Shown: positions 1 through 6,672 of the stretch, piece by piece
Layout of the letters: the number at the start of each line of letters is the position of its first letter
Numbering within the stretch: position 1 is the stretch's first letter
Origin: Lysobacteraceae bacterium
Lineage (GTDB): Bacteria; Pseudomonadota; Gammaproteobacteria; Xanthomonadales; Xanthomonadaceae
Assembly (NCBI GenBank): GCA_004173415.1
Contig: SEHC01000243.1
Span: forward strand, 1-7,055
Reading direction: 5' to 3'
Length of the DNA: 7,055 bases
The notes under the pieces: generated by a model
Seen by the model: only the letters and a program-made list of their open reading frames with translations
What the model was told of the DNA's origin: nothing
Database searches by the model: none
Position numbers and translations under genes: made by a program

Positions 1-80
1 GCCGCCGGGTTACAAAGGTCCGGCAACTGTGTGTTCCGGCCTGGGGAGGACCGGATCCACGGCCTTTGACCAAGCTCCCC

Positions 81-88
81 GGGAGAAG
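81..88 (+). promoter_or_regulatory. Ribosome binding site of the TonB-dependent receptor
   Basis: The sequence GGGAGAAG lies 7 bases before the ATG at 96, with its GGAG core 10 bases away. It favours that ATG over the in-frame TTG at 66, which would add ten charged residues (TKLPGRRTR-type) in front of an otherwise normal signal peptide and has no comparable purine tract at the right distance. Confidence 0.7.
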
Positions 89-95
89 AACCCGC

Positions 96-2489
96 ATGCC
101 CCGGACCCAGTCCCTGCCCATCCATGGCGAGATCCCGCGCGCCGCCCTGTTCCTCGCGCTGGCCATCGCCCTGAGCCCGGCCGCCCACGCCCAGGAGGCC
201 GAAGTCGAAGCCACCGACCTGGACCGCATCACCGTGACCGCGCAGAAGCGCGAACAGCAGATCCAGGAAGTCCCGATCTCCATCAATGCCTATTCGGGCG
301 AATTCCTCCAGGCCAACGGCATCAACGACTACGGCGACCTGGGCACCCTGGTCCCGGGCCTGGAAATCCAGACCCAGAGCGTCAGCAATCCCAGCATCTC
401 GATCCGCGGCATCACCGCCGACCTGGACGACCCGACCCAGGAGCCGCGCATCTCGCTGTTCCAGGACGGCGTGTCGATCAGCCGTTCGCGCGGCTCGTCG
501 GTGGAGATGTTCGACATGGAGCGCGTGGAGGTCCTGCGCGGCCCGCAGGGCACCCTGTTCGGCCGCGCCGCCGAGACCGGCGCCATCCACTTCATCCAGA
601 ACAAGGCGCGGACCGGCACTTCAGGCGGTTTCCAGGTGGGCTTCGGCAATTTCAACCAGGAGAAGTTCACCGGCTACTACAACACCGACCTGAGCGAGAA
701 CCTGCAGGGCCGGGTAGCCGCGTTCTACGAGAAGCGCGACGGCTATGTGGAAAACCTCGATGGCGGCACGCTGCAGGGCAAGGACACGCGCGCCTTGCGC
801 GCCGCCTTCCACCTCAACGTGGGTGAAACCAGCGGCCTGGACCTGATCCTGAACTACCAGAAGGACCAGCCTCCGGGCACCGCCTTCCGCAGCATGGTCA
901 TCCCCAATGCACAGGGCAGCCTGGACCCCTACGTCGCCAATTCGCAGCGCGGCGAGGGCCTGGGCACGGACCGCGAGGTGTACGGTGCGACCCTGCTCGG
1001 CGATTTCGGCATCAACGAGAACTGGAGCCTGTCCACGATCACCGGCTGGCGCCGTTACGACGGCCTCGACAAGTTCGATGCGGATGGCTCGCAGGCGGAC
1101 CTGATCGAGTTCGACGAGCATGCCTGGGGCAACCAGTTCAGCCAGGAGTTCCGCTTCAACTTCGACAACGGCGGCGCCTTCACCGGTTTCGCCGGCGCCT
1201 CGTTCTTCGACGAGAGCGCAAGCCGCGACCTGCTCTACCAGACCGACGAACGCCAGCTGTATGCCCTGCTCTCGCCGCGCGCCAACGCGATCTTCCCCTT
1301 CCTGCCGATCATTCCACTGCTGAATCCCGACGGCACCCCGAACATCAGCCAGGAATCGCTGGTCGGGGGACTGGTACCGCTGAATCCGGACCATTTCGAG
1401 ACCTTCGGAAACGACGTGCAGGTCCGTTCCTACGAGATCTTCGCCGATGGCACATGGAGGTTCAGCGACCGCTGGAGCCTGACCCTTGGCGCACGCGGCA
1501 CGCGCGAAAAGGTCACCTACGGCTACCACGCCGACGAAGGCAACTTCACCAGCATCGGCTACTTCCTCTCCGCCAACACCGTGCCCAACTGCCAGCCCCT
1601 GCTGTCGCCCTGTTTCAACGTGCTCTACAACCCCACCGATGGGCGCATCAGCCGGGATGGGAGCTGGAATTCGTGGGTGGGCCGTGCGGTCCTGGGCTGG
1701 CAGATCAACGACGATGTCAATGCCTACGCCAGCGTGTCACGCGGCCGCCGTCCCAACATGATCAGCATCGAGTACCGGCGCGAGGGCGCCAATCCGGACC
1801 CCGAGGAGATCATCGAGGAGATCCCGGCGGAAATCCTGTGGAGCTACGAAGTCGGGCTGAAAGGTGCCACTCCCACCGGCAGCCTGTCCTACGACCTGTC
1901 CCTGTTCTACTACGACTACACCAACTTCCAGGCCTCGGTCGCCAACGACAATCCTCCGCCCGAGTACGAGACCATCAACGCCGGTCGCGCCCACGCGCTG
2001 GGGTTCGAGGCTTCGCTGTTCGCCCGCTTCAGCCCCGACCTGGGCGGCTTCCTCAACTACAGTTATATCGATGCCGGATTCAATGCGTTCAACGAGGACG
2101 GTACCTACCAGGAGCTCGCCGGCAACCGTTTCCGCATGACCCCGGAGAACAGCTTCACCGTCGGACTGGACTGGAACCTGCCGCTTTCCGGCGGGCGCAG
2201 CATCTTCGTCCGGCCGAGCTACAACTGGCGTTCGCAGATGTTCTTCGAGGACTCGAACGATCCCGATCCACTGACCGGACTGGCGCTGGAGGAAGGTGCC
2301 TACGGATTGTTCAACCTGCGCGCCGGGGTTCGCTTCAACCCGCGCTGGGACGTGACGCTCTGGGGCAACAACCTGACCGACCGGAAATACATCATCGATG
2401 CCGGCAACACCGGCCTGATTTTCGGCATTCCCACCCTGATCCCCGGCGCATCCCGCATGTACGGCGTGACCCTGACCGGGAAGTTCTGA
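96..2489 (+). CDS. TonB-dependent outer-membrane receptor
   Basis: This 797-residue protein is a gated outer-membrane channel that takes up a ligand using energy passed on by TonB-ExbB-ExbD. Residues 1-32 form a Sec signal peptide, with a hydrophobic core around 16-30 and likely cleavage after AHA. A TonB-box-like stretch (DRITVTAQKR, 43-52) follows. The plug spans about 59-170 and includes VPISI, the SIRGI element, and LRGPQGTLFGR (147-157). The barrel fills the rest, with the family signature WGNNLTDRKY near 755-764 and a C-terminal Phe typical of BAM-assembled barrels. After LFGR, the usual N-T-x-G-G-A-I-N segment reads AAETGAIHFIQNKA, a variant known from one branch of these receptors. 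Two cysteines (499 and 506) sit in a likely surface loop and may form a disulfide. Size is normal for the family and no frameshift is seen. The ligand cannot be told from sequence: siderophore, plant-derived sugar or aromatic compound are all possible. The gene appears monocistronic, since its downstream neighbour is convergent. Confidence 0.95.
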   Translation: MPRTQSLPIHGEIPRAALFLALAIALSPAAHAQEAEVEATDLDRITVTAQKREQQIQEVPISINAYSGEFLQANGINDYGDLGTLVPGLEIQTQSVSNPSISIRGITADLDDPTQEPRISLFQDGVSISRSRGSSVEMFDMERVEVLRGPQGTLFGRAAETGAIHFIQNKARTGTSGGFQVGFGNFNQEKFTGYYNTDLSENLQGRVAAFYEKRDGYVENLDGGTLQGKDTRALRAAFHLNVGETSGLDLILNYQKDQPPGTAFRSMVIPNAQGSLDPYVANSQRGEGLGTDREVYGATLLGDFGINENWSLSTITGWRRYDGLDKFDADGSQADLIEFDEHAWGNQFSQEFRFNFDNGGAFTGFAGASFFDESASRDLLYQTDERQLYALLSPRANAIFPFLPIIPLLNPDGTPNISQESLVGGLVPLNPDHFETFGNDVQVRSYEIFADGTWRFSDRWSLTLGARGTREKVTYGYHADEGNFTSIGYFLSANTVPNCQPLLSPCFNVLYNPTDGRISRDGSWNSWVGRAVLGWQINDDVNAYASVSRGRRPNMISIEYRREGANPDPEEIIEEIPAEILWSYEVGLKGATPTGSLSYDLSLFYYDYTNFQASVANDNPPPEYETINAGRAHALGFEASLFARFSPDLGGFLNYSYIDAGFNAFNEDGTYQELAGNRFRMTPENSFTVGLDWNLPLSGGRSIFVRPSYNWRSQMFFEDSNDPDPLTGLALEEGAYGLFNLRAGVRFNPRWDVTLWGNNLTDRKYIIDAGNTGLIFGIPTLIPGASRMYGVTLTGKF

Positions 2490-2496
2490 TCCCGGC

Positions 2497-2534
2497 GGAC
2501 CGGGCGCGATGGCCTCTGCCGTCGCGCCCGGTCC
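2497..2534. terminator. Hairpin between convergent receptor and phoD genes
   Basis: GGACCGGGCGCGA (2497-2509) is exactly complementary to 2522-2534. The stem continues through a T-G wobble and GGC/GCC pairs to a CTCT tetraloop (2514-2517), giving about 17 pairs. It begins 7 bases after the receptor stop codon and ends 21 bases from the phoD stop. A symmetrical hairpin between tail-to-tail genes suits a bidirectional terminator. There is no clear T-run on either side; a small second hairpin (GAAGAA 2543-2548 with TTCTTC 2552-2557) follows. Termination strength is therefore uncertain. Confidence 0.6.
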
Positions 2535-2555
2535 GGTCCGGCGAAGAAGGTTTCT

Positions 2556-4511
2556 TCAGCCTGGCTCGCCCACAGCGGCCGGTGCGGCCGCTTCGCCGGC
2601 CAGGACCCGCAGGCGGCGCGACTCGGGGCCGACCCCGAACCCGACGCGTTTCAGCTGCGCCTGCAAGGCCTCCGGTTCCTGGTACAGGCAGGTCAGGCAG
2701 GTTTCCGCCGGCAATTCCATGAAGCTCGCCTTCCATTGCCCGTCGGCGCCGATTTCCACCAGCCCCGCACCATGCCGGCTGGCTTGCGCGTAGCGGATCC
2801 GCGCCTCGCCATCGGCAAGCACTTCATCCAGCGTGTCGACCAGCCGCCTGGCGGTGTCGGCGGTGGCCGGATCGTCCTGGGCGCTGCCGGCGAGGATGTC
2901 CCTGAGCGTCTGCGAAGACACCGCCGGCACCGTGAACTCGACCGTGCGCGGCGAAAGCTGCGTTGCGAAGCCGGCATGGATGTCGCCGGACAGCACCACC
3001 GCGCCGCCGGCCTGGTCCATCGCCTGGACCAGGGCGTCGCGCTGCCGGCCGAAGCCATCCCACTGGTCCACGTTGAGGTAGAACTTCCGCTGCATCAGCG
3101 CCGGCGCCTGCAATTGCGGACGCGCCAGGTCGAACACCATCGAGGTCATCGACACCGAGCTGGCCACCACCTTCCAGCGCGCGGCGCTGGTGGCGAGCTG
3201 TTCCAGCAGCCAGGACTGCTGTTCCCGGCCCAGCGCCAGCGGCAGCCTGCCTTCCGCTTCACGCAGGGCGAGCAGCAGTTCATAGCTTTCCTTGGTCACC
3301 AGGTAGCGGCTGCCGACGTGGCTGAAGAGCTTCTGCTTGCCCAGCGCCAGCCACGGCAGGCCACGCCGATGGTCGCCGTCGGCCGCAGGCAGCTCCACTT
3401 CCATCAGCGCCGGCACCGCCGCGTTGTAGCGCTGCAGGATGTCGCGCACCACCATCAGGGCCATCGGCGCCTGGCTCAAGGCCTGGGCCCGAAGCAGCGC
3501 GGCGCGCCTGTCCAGCCCCTCGCCGGCGTAGGCGCTGGCCAGGGCGCGGCGCAAGGGCTTGCGCAGGTGCTTCCAGGCCTCGTCGGCGAGGTCCAGGTAG
3601 GGCAGCAGCTGTGGCGCCAGGGTCGCGTAGTCCAGTCCCAGGGTGGGAAGCAGGCGCTGCAGGGCTTGCTGGTCGTAGGCCAGCGCGCCGGGAAAGGCAT
3701 CCTCCGGAATCGGATGGTCCGGGCGCTGGCTGCGGTAGTCGAGCAGCATCAGGCGCAGGTCGCGTCCGAAATCCAGCGCGCGCCACATCCGCGTGTGCGG
3801 ATGCAGGCGTTCGGCATCGATCGCCAGCACCCCGTCATCGCCGGCGCCGCCGACCTCGACATCGACCGGCATGTATTCGAAGTAGGCCTGTTCGGCATTG
3901 CGCCGGCGTTGCCGGTCGCCATCGTCGCGGCGGCCATTGCTGTACGCGGCCTGGTCCTGCCAGCAGTCGTCGCTGAACTCGTGGTCGTCCCAGATCGCGA
4001 CCCCGCCGTAATCCTGGCAGCTGATGAAGGCGAACTTCATCGCCGGGGTCGGCGCGTCGGCCGGCGGCGCGGTGCGGGTGCGCCCGGCGGCCGAAGCCAC
4101 CCATTCCTGCCCTTCGCGGCGCAGGAAGCGATAGTGGTAGGCGCGGCCCGGCTGCAGTCCCTGCACCCTGACCCGAAGGCAGTGATCGGCTTCCGCACGC
4201 GCCACCAGCTCGCGCTCGACCCGCAGTTGCAGGAACCGGGGATCGTCGGCGACCTGCAGGCGCAGCGGCACGTCTTCGCCTGCCGCCGCAGGTGAGCGCG
4301 TCCACAGCAGGACCTGGTCGGGGCGCGGGTCGCCGGAAGCCACCGATTGCGGAAACAGCAATCGTGATCCGCTTGATCCGGAGGGCATAGGGGTGGCGTG
4401 CAGCCATCCGGGACGACTGGCGAAGGGGACGCCGGCCGCGACCACGACGAGGGCCTTGAGCAGGCGGCGACGCGCCGGCGATCGCGGCGTGGATTCCTGG
4501 ATTGGGCGCAC
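2556..4511 (-). CDS. phoD: PhoD-like alkaline phosphatase/phosphodiesterase, Tat-exported, with an in-frame deletion in the active-site domain
   Basis: The protein has 651 residues. Its family hydrolyses phosphomono- and diesters outside the cytoplasm using an iron/calcium centre. The N-terminus has a Tat-type signal (SPARRRLLK, about 11-19, then a hydrophobic stretch and an AxA-like end). Next come the PhoD N-terminal beta-sandwich (about 48-150: FPQSVASGDP, VLLWTR, GLQPGRAYHYRF) and the metallophosphatase domain: SCQDY (Cys165), WDDHEFSDD (174-182), LLDYR (about 256-260), WKVVASSVSMT (from 446) and SGDIHAG (508-514). A helix-rich insert lies at about 280-430, as I recall for one proteobacterial subfamily of this family. 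The block that should separate SCQDY from WDDHE, including the metal-binding LGDYxYE, is missing: only five residues (GGVAI) lie between the motifs. Reading frame, codon bias and all other motifs are intact, so activity is doubtful although the family call is firm. The GTG start at 4511 is chosen for AGGAG six bases upstream and for placing the Tat motif at the N-terminus; longer starts (ATG 4613, or 4775) give implausible leaders. Confidence 0.85.
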   Translation of the reverse strand: MRPIQESTPRSPARRRLLKALVVVAAGVPFASRPGWLHATPMPSGSSGSRLLFPQSVASGDPRPDQVLLWTRSPAAAGEDVPLRLQVADDPRFLQLRVERELVARAEADHCLRVRVQGLQPGRAYHYRFLRREGQEWVASAAGRTRTAPPADAPTPAMKFAFISCQDYGGVAIWDDHEFSDDCWQDQAAYSNGRRDDGDRQRRRNAEQAYFEYMPVDVEVGGAGDDGVLAIDAERLHPHTRMWRALDFGRDLRLMLLDYRSQRPDHPIPEDAFPGALAYDQQALQRLLPTLGLDYATLAPQLLPYLDLADEAWKHLRKPLRRALASAYAGEGLDRRAALLRAQALSQAPMALMVVRDILQRYNAAVPALMEVELPAADGDHRRGLPWLALGKQKLFSHVGSRYLVTKESYELLLALREAEGRLPLALGREQQSWLLEQLATSAARWKVVASSVSMTSMVFDLARPQLQAPALMQRKFYLNVDQWDGFGRQRDALVQAMDQAGGAVVLSGDIHAGFATQLSPRTVEFTVPAVSSQTLRDILAGSAQDDPATADTARRLVDTLDEVLADGEARIRYAQASRHGAGLVEIGADGQWKASFMELPAETCLTCLYQEPEALQAQLKRVGFGVGPESRRLRVLAGEAAAPAAVGEPG

Positions 4512-4517
4512 TGCTGG

Positions 4518-4522
4518 CTCCT
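4518..4522 (-). promoter_or_regulatory. Ribosome binding site deciding the GTG start of phoD
   Basis: Read on the - strand, AGGAG stands six bases before GTG at 4511-4509. No in-frame ATG lies between this site and the Tat twin-arginine motif, and the next in-frame ATG upstream (4613-4611) would add 34 residues ahead of the signal peptide. The site therefore makes GTG the most likely start. Confidence 0.75.
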
Positions 4523-4770
4523 GCTGAGCGATTGAAACGCACCGTGCACGGCGTTCCGGCAAGGCTTCTCCCCGCCCTGCCGGTTGCCGCGACAGGGCGA
4601 CCCTGCGCCACATCCTACGGCAACGGAACGGTTGTTTCCGGCGCGGGCAGGCAGCCGATTTTGCGTCGCGAGGCGAACCCGCATGGCCGCCCGCAGCCCC
4701 GCTTGCCGCCGCCGCGGGCCCGCGCCTGGAGGGCATGGACACGCAGGCGCCATCACCGCGCCGGGACGAG

Positions 4771-4789
4771 CGCACAGTATCCTTGTGCG
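4771..4789. promoter_or_regulatory. Inverted repeat upstream of the small membrane-protein gene, possible operator
   Basis: CGCACA (4771-4776) and TGTGCG (4784-4789) are exact inverted copies separated by seven bases (GTATCCT). The centre is 27 bases before the ATG at 4807, where a repressor site or a short transcript-leader hairpin could act. Six-base arms can arise by chance, so the functional claim is weak. Confidence 0.25.
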
Positions 4790-4806
4790 ATCACCGCGGA
4801 GCCCCG

Positions 4807-5226
4807 ATGCAAGAAACCATTCCCCATCCCCGTCCGGCGCGCTGGCTTGCGCCGCTGATGCTGATCCTTGGCGGGGCATTGCTCGCGGTCTGCTGGATCC
4901 TTCTTTCCCTTTATCTGGGCCGCGCCTGCGGCTGGATGGCGGTCGCCGCCGCGCTGATGTCGGCGCTGATGCTGCGCCTGGGCGGAATGCAGCGTGGCTG
5001 GGCCCGCATGGCCTGGGCCACGGCGGCGACGCTGCTGCTGATTGCCCTGGTCAACTGGGGCATCGCCGCCGCGCACATCGGCGCCAGCCTCGGCCTGGAC
5101 CCGTTCGACTCGGCCTTGAAGATGGGCTTCGGCTACGCGTGGACGCTCACCGGCCTGGCCAACGGCACCGCCGACCTGGTATGGATGGCGATCGCGCTGC
5201 CGACCGCGGCGCTGGCCGCGCGTTGA
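4807..5226 (+). CDS. Small inner-membrane protein with about four helices, function unknown
   Basis: I do not recognise this 139-residue protein as a member of a characterised family. After a short basic/proline-rich N-terminus (ETIPHPRPARW) it has hydrophobic segments at about 13-37, 41-58, 68-92 and 123-138. A conserved-looking polar stretch between helices 3 and 4 (LGLDPFDSALKMGFGYAWT, about 95-113) is followed by a short TGLANGTADL loop. There are two cysteines (29 and 41), no signal peptidase site and no catalytic motif. The ATG at 4807 is preferred because GGAG (4798-4801) sits five bases before it; an in-frame ATG at 4735 would add 24 polar residues with little support. Third-position G/C bias matches the neighbours, which supports a real gene. 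It converges on pntB, so it is not part of that operon. It may be a lineage-restricted membrane protein; no function is claimed. Confidence 0.75.
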   Translation: MQETIPHPRPARWLAPLMLILGGALLAVCWILLSLYLGRACGWMAVAAALMSALMLRLGGMQRGWARMAWATAATLLLIALVNWGIAAAHIGASLGLDPFDSALKMGFGYAWTLTGLANGTADLVWMAIALPTAALAAR

Positions 5227-5233
5227 GCTTGCC

Positions 5234-5256
5234 GCGGGGCCGGATCCCGACCCCGC
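5234..5256. terminator. Short GC hairpin between convergent small membrane gene and pntB
   Basis: GCGGGG (5234-5239) pairs with CCCCGC (5251-5256). After one C-A mismatch, CGG (5241-5243) pairs with CCG (5247-5249) around a three-base ATC loop. It lies in the 39-base gap between two tail-to-tail genes, the place where a shared terminator is expected. No T-run follows on either strand, so the assignment rests on position and pairing alone. Confidence 0.4.
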
Positions 5257-5265
5257 AGCGGAGCC

Positions 5266-6672
5266 TCAGTGGCCGCCGTCGAGCGCCTTCAACTCGCTGA
5301 CCAGGGCCGAAGCCATCTCCGCGCCATCGCCGTACAACATGCGCGTGTTGTCGGCATAGAACAGGGCGTTCTCGATGCCTGCGAAGCCGGTGCCCTTGCC
5401 GCGCTTGATCACGATGGTGTTCCTGGAGTCGACCACGTCCAGGATCGGCATGCCGTAGATCGGGCTCGCAGGATCGGTCCGCGCGACCGGGTTGACCACG
5501 TCGTTGGCGCCGATCACCAGCGATACGTCGGTATTGGGAAACTCGGGATTGACGTCGTCCATGTCCGCGATCAGGTCGTAGGGCACCCCAGCCTCGGCCA
5601 GCAGCACGTTCATGTGCCCCGGCATGCGCCCGGCCACCGGATGGATGGCGAACTTCACCTTGACCCCGCGATCCATCAACCGCTGGGCCAGCTCCCAGAT
5701 CTTGTGCTGGGCCTGGGCCACCGCCAGGCCGTAGCCCGGCACGATCACCACGCGCTCGGCGAAGGCCATCATCGCGGCCACGTCGCCGGCCTCGATCGGC
5801 TTCTGCGAGCCGCTGATCTCCTGCATCTCGCCGCTGCCGCCGCCGAAGCTGGAGAACAGCACGCCGCTGATCGGACGATTCATCGCCTTGGCCATCAGGC
5901 GGGTGAGCAGGATGCCGGCGGCGCCCACCATCATGCCGGCGATGATCAGGGTCTCGATGCCCAGCACGTAGCCTTCGAAGGCGACGGCCAGGCCGGTGAA
6001 CGCGTTGTACAGCGAAATCACCACCGGCATGTCGGCGCCGCCGATGGGCAGCGTCATCAGCACGCCCAGGGCAAGGGCGGTGATGAAGAACGCGACGATC
6101 CAGGGCGTGCCCAGCGTCCAGATCGCCAGGCCGCCGAGTATCACCGCGGCAACCGCCACCGCCAGGTTGAACCACTGCTGGCCGGCGAAGGTGTAGCGCT
6201 TGTCCATGCGCCCGTCGAGCTTGGCCCAGGCGATGATCGAGCCGGACAGCGAGACCGCGCCGATCAGCGCGCCGATCACCGCCAGCACCAGGGTGATCCG
6301 CGACGGCGAGCCGCCTTGCGCCGAATAGCGCAACAGCTCCACCGCGCCGATCGCGGCGGCCGAGCCGCCACCCATTCCGTTGTACAGCGCCACCATCTGC
6401 GGCATGTCGGTGATGGCCACGCGATTGGCGGAAATCCAGGCCGCGGCGGTGCCGATGGCCACCGCGGTGAAGATCAGCAGATGGTTGTGCAACTCGGGCA
6501 GCAGGAAGGTGGCCGCAGTGGCGATGAGCATGCCCAGCCCGGCCCAGCGGATGCCGCTGCGCGCGGTCATCGGCGAGGCCATGCGCTGCAATCCAAGCAG
6601 GAACAGCGTGGCGGCGACCAGGTAACTCAGCTTGACGAACGTCGAGAGCACATCCGGGGTGATCCAGCTCAT
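5266..6672 (-). CDS. pntB: NAD(P) transhydrogenase subunit beta (proton-translocating)
   Basis: This 468-residue inner-membrane protein carries membrane domain II-beta and the NADP(H)-binding domain III. The complex transfers hydride from NADH to NADP+, driven by proton entry, and supplies NADPH. About nine membrane helices fill residues 9-260. The proton path includes DMPQMVALYNG (89-99) and DMPVVISLYN (214-223), whose Asn223 matches the conserved channel Asn (Asn222 in E. coli). Domain III has the NADP-binding motifs PGYGLAVAQAQ (312-322), HPVAGRMPGHMN (344-355) and GANDVVNP (388-395), then the KRGKGTG loop (about 423-429). Length is normal (E. coli about 462). The position of E. coli beta-His91 is Asn98 here. 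The start overlaps the stop of pntAB as ATGA and the upstream ribosome site is weak, so translational coupling is likely. Transcription runs toward the small membrane gene and probably ends in the hairpin between them. Confidence 0.96.
   Translation of the reverse strand: MSWITPDVLSTFVKLSYLVAATLFLLGLQRMASPMTARSGIRWAGLGMLIATAATFLLPELHNHLLIFTAVAIGTAAAWISANRVAITDMPQMVALYNGMGGGSAAAIGAVELLRYSAQGGSPSRITLVLAVIGALIGAVSLSGSIIAWAKLDGRMDKRYTFAGQQWFNLAVAVAAVILGGLAIWTLGTPWIVAFFITALALGVLMTLPIGGADMPVVISLYNAFTGLAVAFEGYVLGIETLIIAGMMVGAAGILLTRLMAKAMNRPISGVLFSSFGGGSGEMQEISGSQKPIEAGDVAAMMAFAERVVIVPGYGLAVAQAQHKIWELAQRLMDRGVKVKFAIHPVAGRMPGHMNVLLAEAGVPYDLIADMDDVNPEFPNTDVSLVIGANDVVNPVARTDPASPIYGMPILDVVDSRNTIVIKRGKGTGFAGIENALFYADNTRMLYGDGAEMASALVSELKALDGGH

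Larger units (their letters stand above)
4512..4806. other. Gene-free divergent intergenic region between phoD and the small membrane-protein gene
   Basis: About 295 bases separate the two start codons. Open frames that cross it are arginine- and proline-rich shadows with no ribosome site of their own. It should hold both divergent promoters, but I cannot pick a convincing -35/-10 pair for either direction. No obvious tandem CTGTCAT-type Pho box is seen on the phoD side. Two small symmetric elements stand out: a perfect 10-base palindrome CCGTGCACGG at 4542-4551, about 30 bases upstream of the phoD start, and an inverted repeat at 4771-4789 listed separately. Confidence 0.6.

Noticed and set aside
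13..68. Possible leader structure upstream of the receptor: CAAAGG (13-18) with CCTTTG (63-68) and TCCGG (19-23) with CCGGA (51-55)
   Set aside because: The pairing needs a seven-base bulge and a 27-base loop, the arms are short, and CCGG-type matches are common in this GC-rich sequence. It matches no riboswitch I know.
621..1529. Long - strand open frame of about 300 codons inside the receptor gene
   Set aside because: It is antisense to a well-supported receptor, is Val/Ala/Glu/Gly-rich with no recognisable domain, and arises naturally from high-GC codon bias in the true gene.
2736..4295. Long + strand open frame of over 500 codons antisense to phoD
   Set aside because: Its translation is rich in Arg, His, Gln and Val without domain structure, while the - strand frame carries clear PhoD motifs throughout. 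It is a shadow.
2556..4511. Phosphate-acquisition cluster formed by the TonB-dependent receptor and phoD together
   Set aside because: The genes are convergent with a hairpin between them, no Pho-box-like repeat is visible, and nothing in the receptor points to a phosphorylated ligand.
4542..4620. TTGCCG-like -35 with a TTTCAAT-like -10 for phoD on the - strand
   Set aside because: The spacing is about 19-20 bases and the -10 match is poor, so I could not support it as a promoter.
4512..4775. N-terminal extension of phoD beginning at 4775 or 4613
   Set aside because: The extra residues are Arg/Pro/Ala-rich, push the Tat motif far from the N-terminus and lack a ribosome site, whereas GTG 4511 has AGGAG at six bases.
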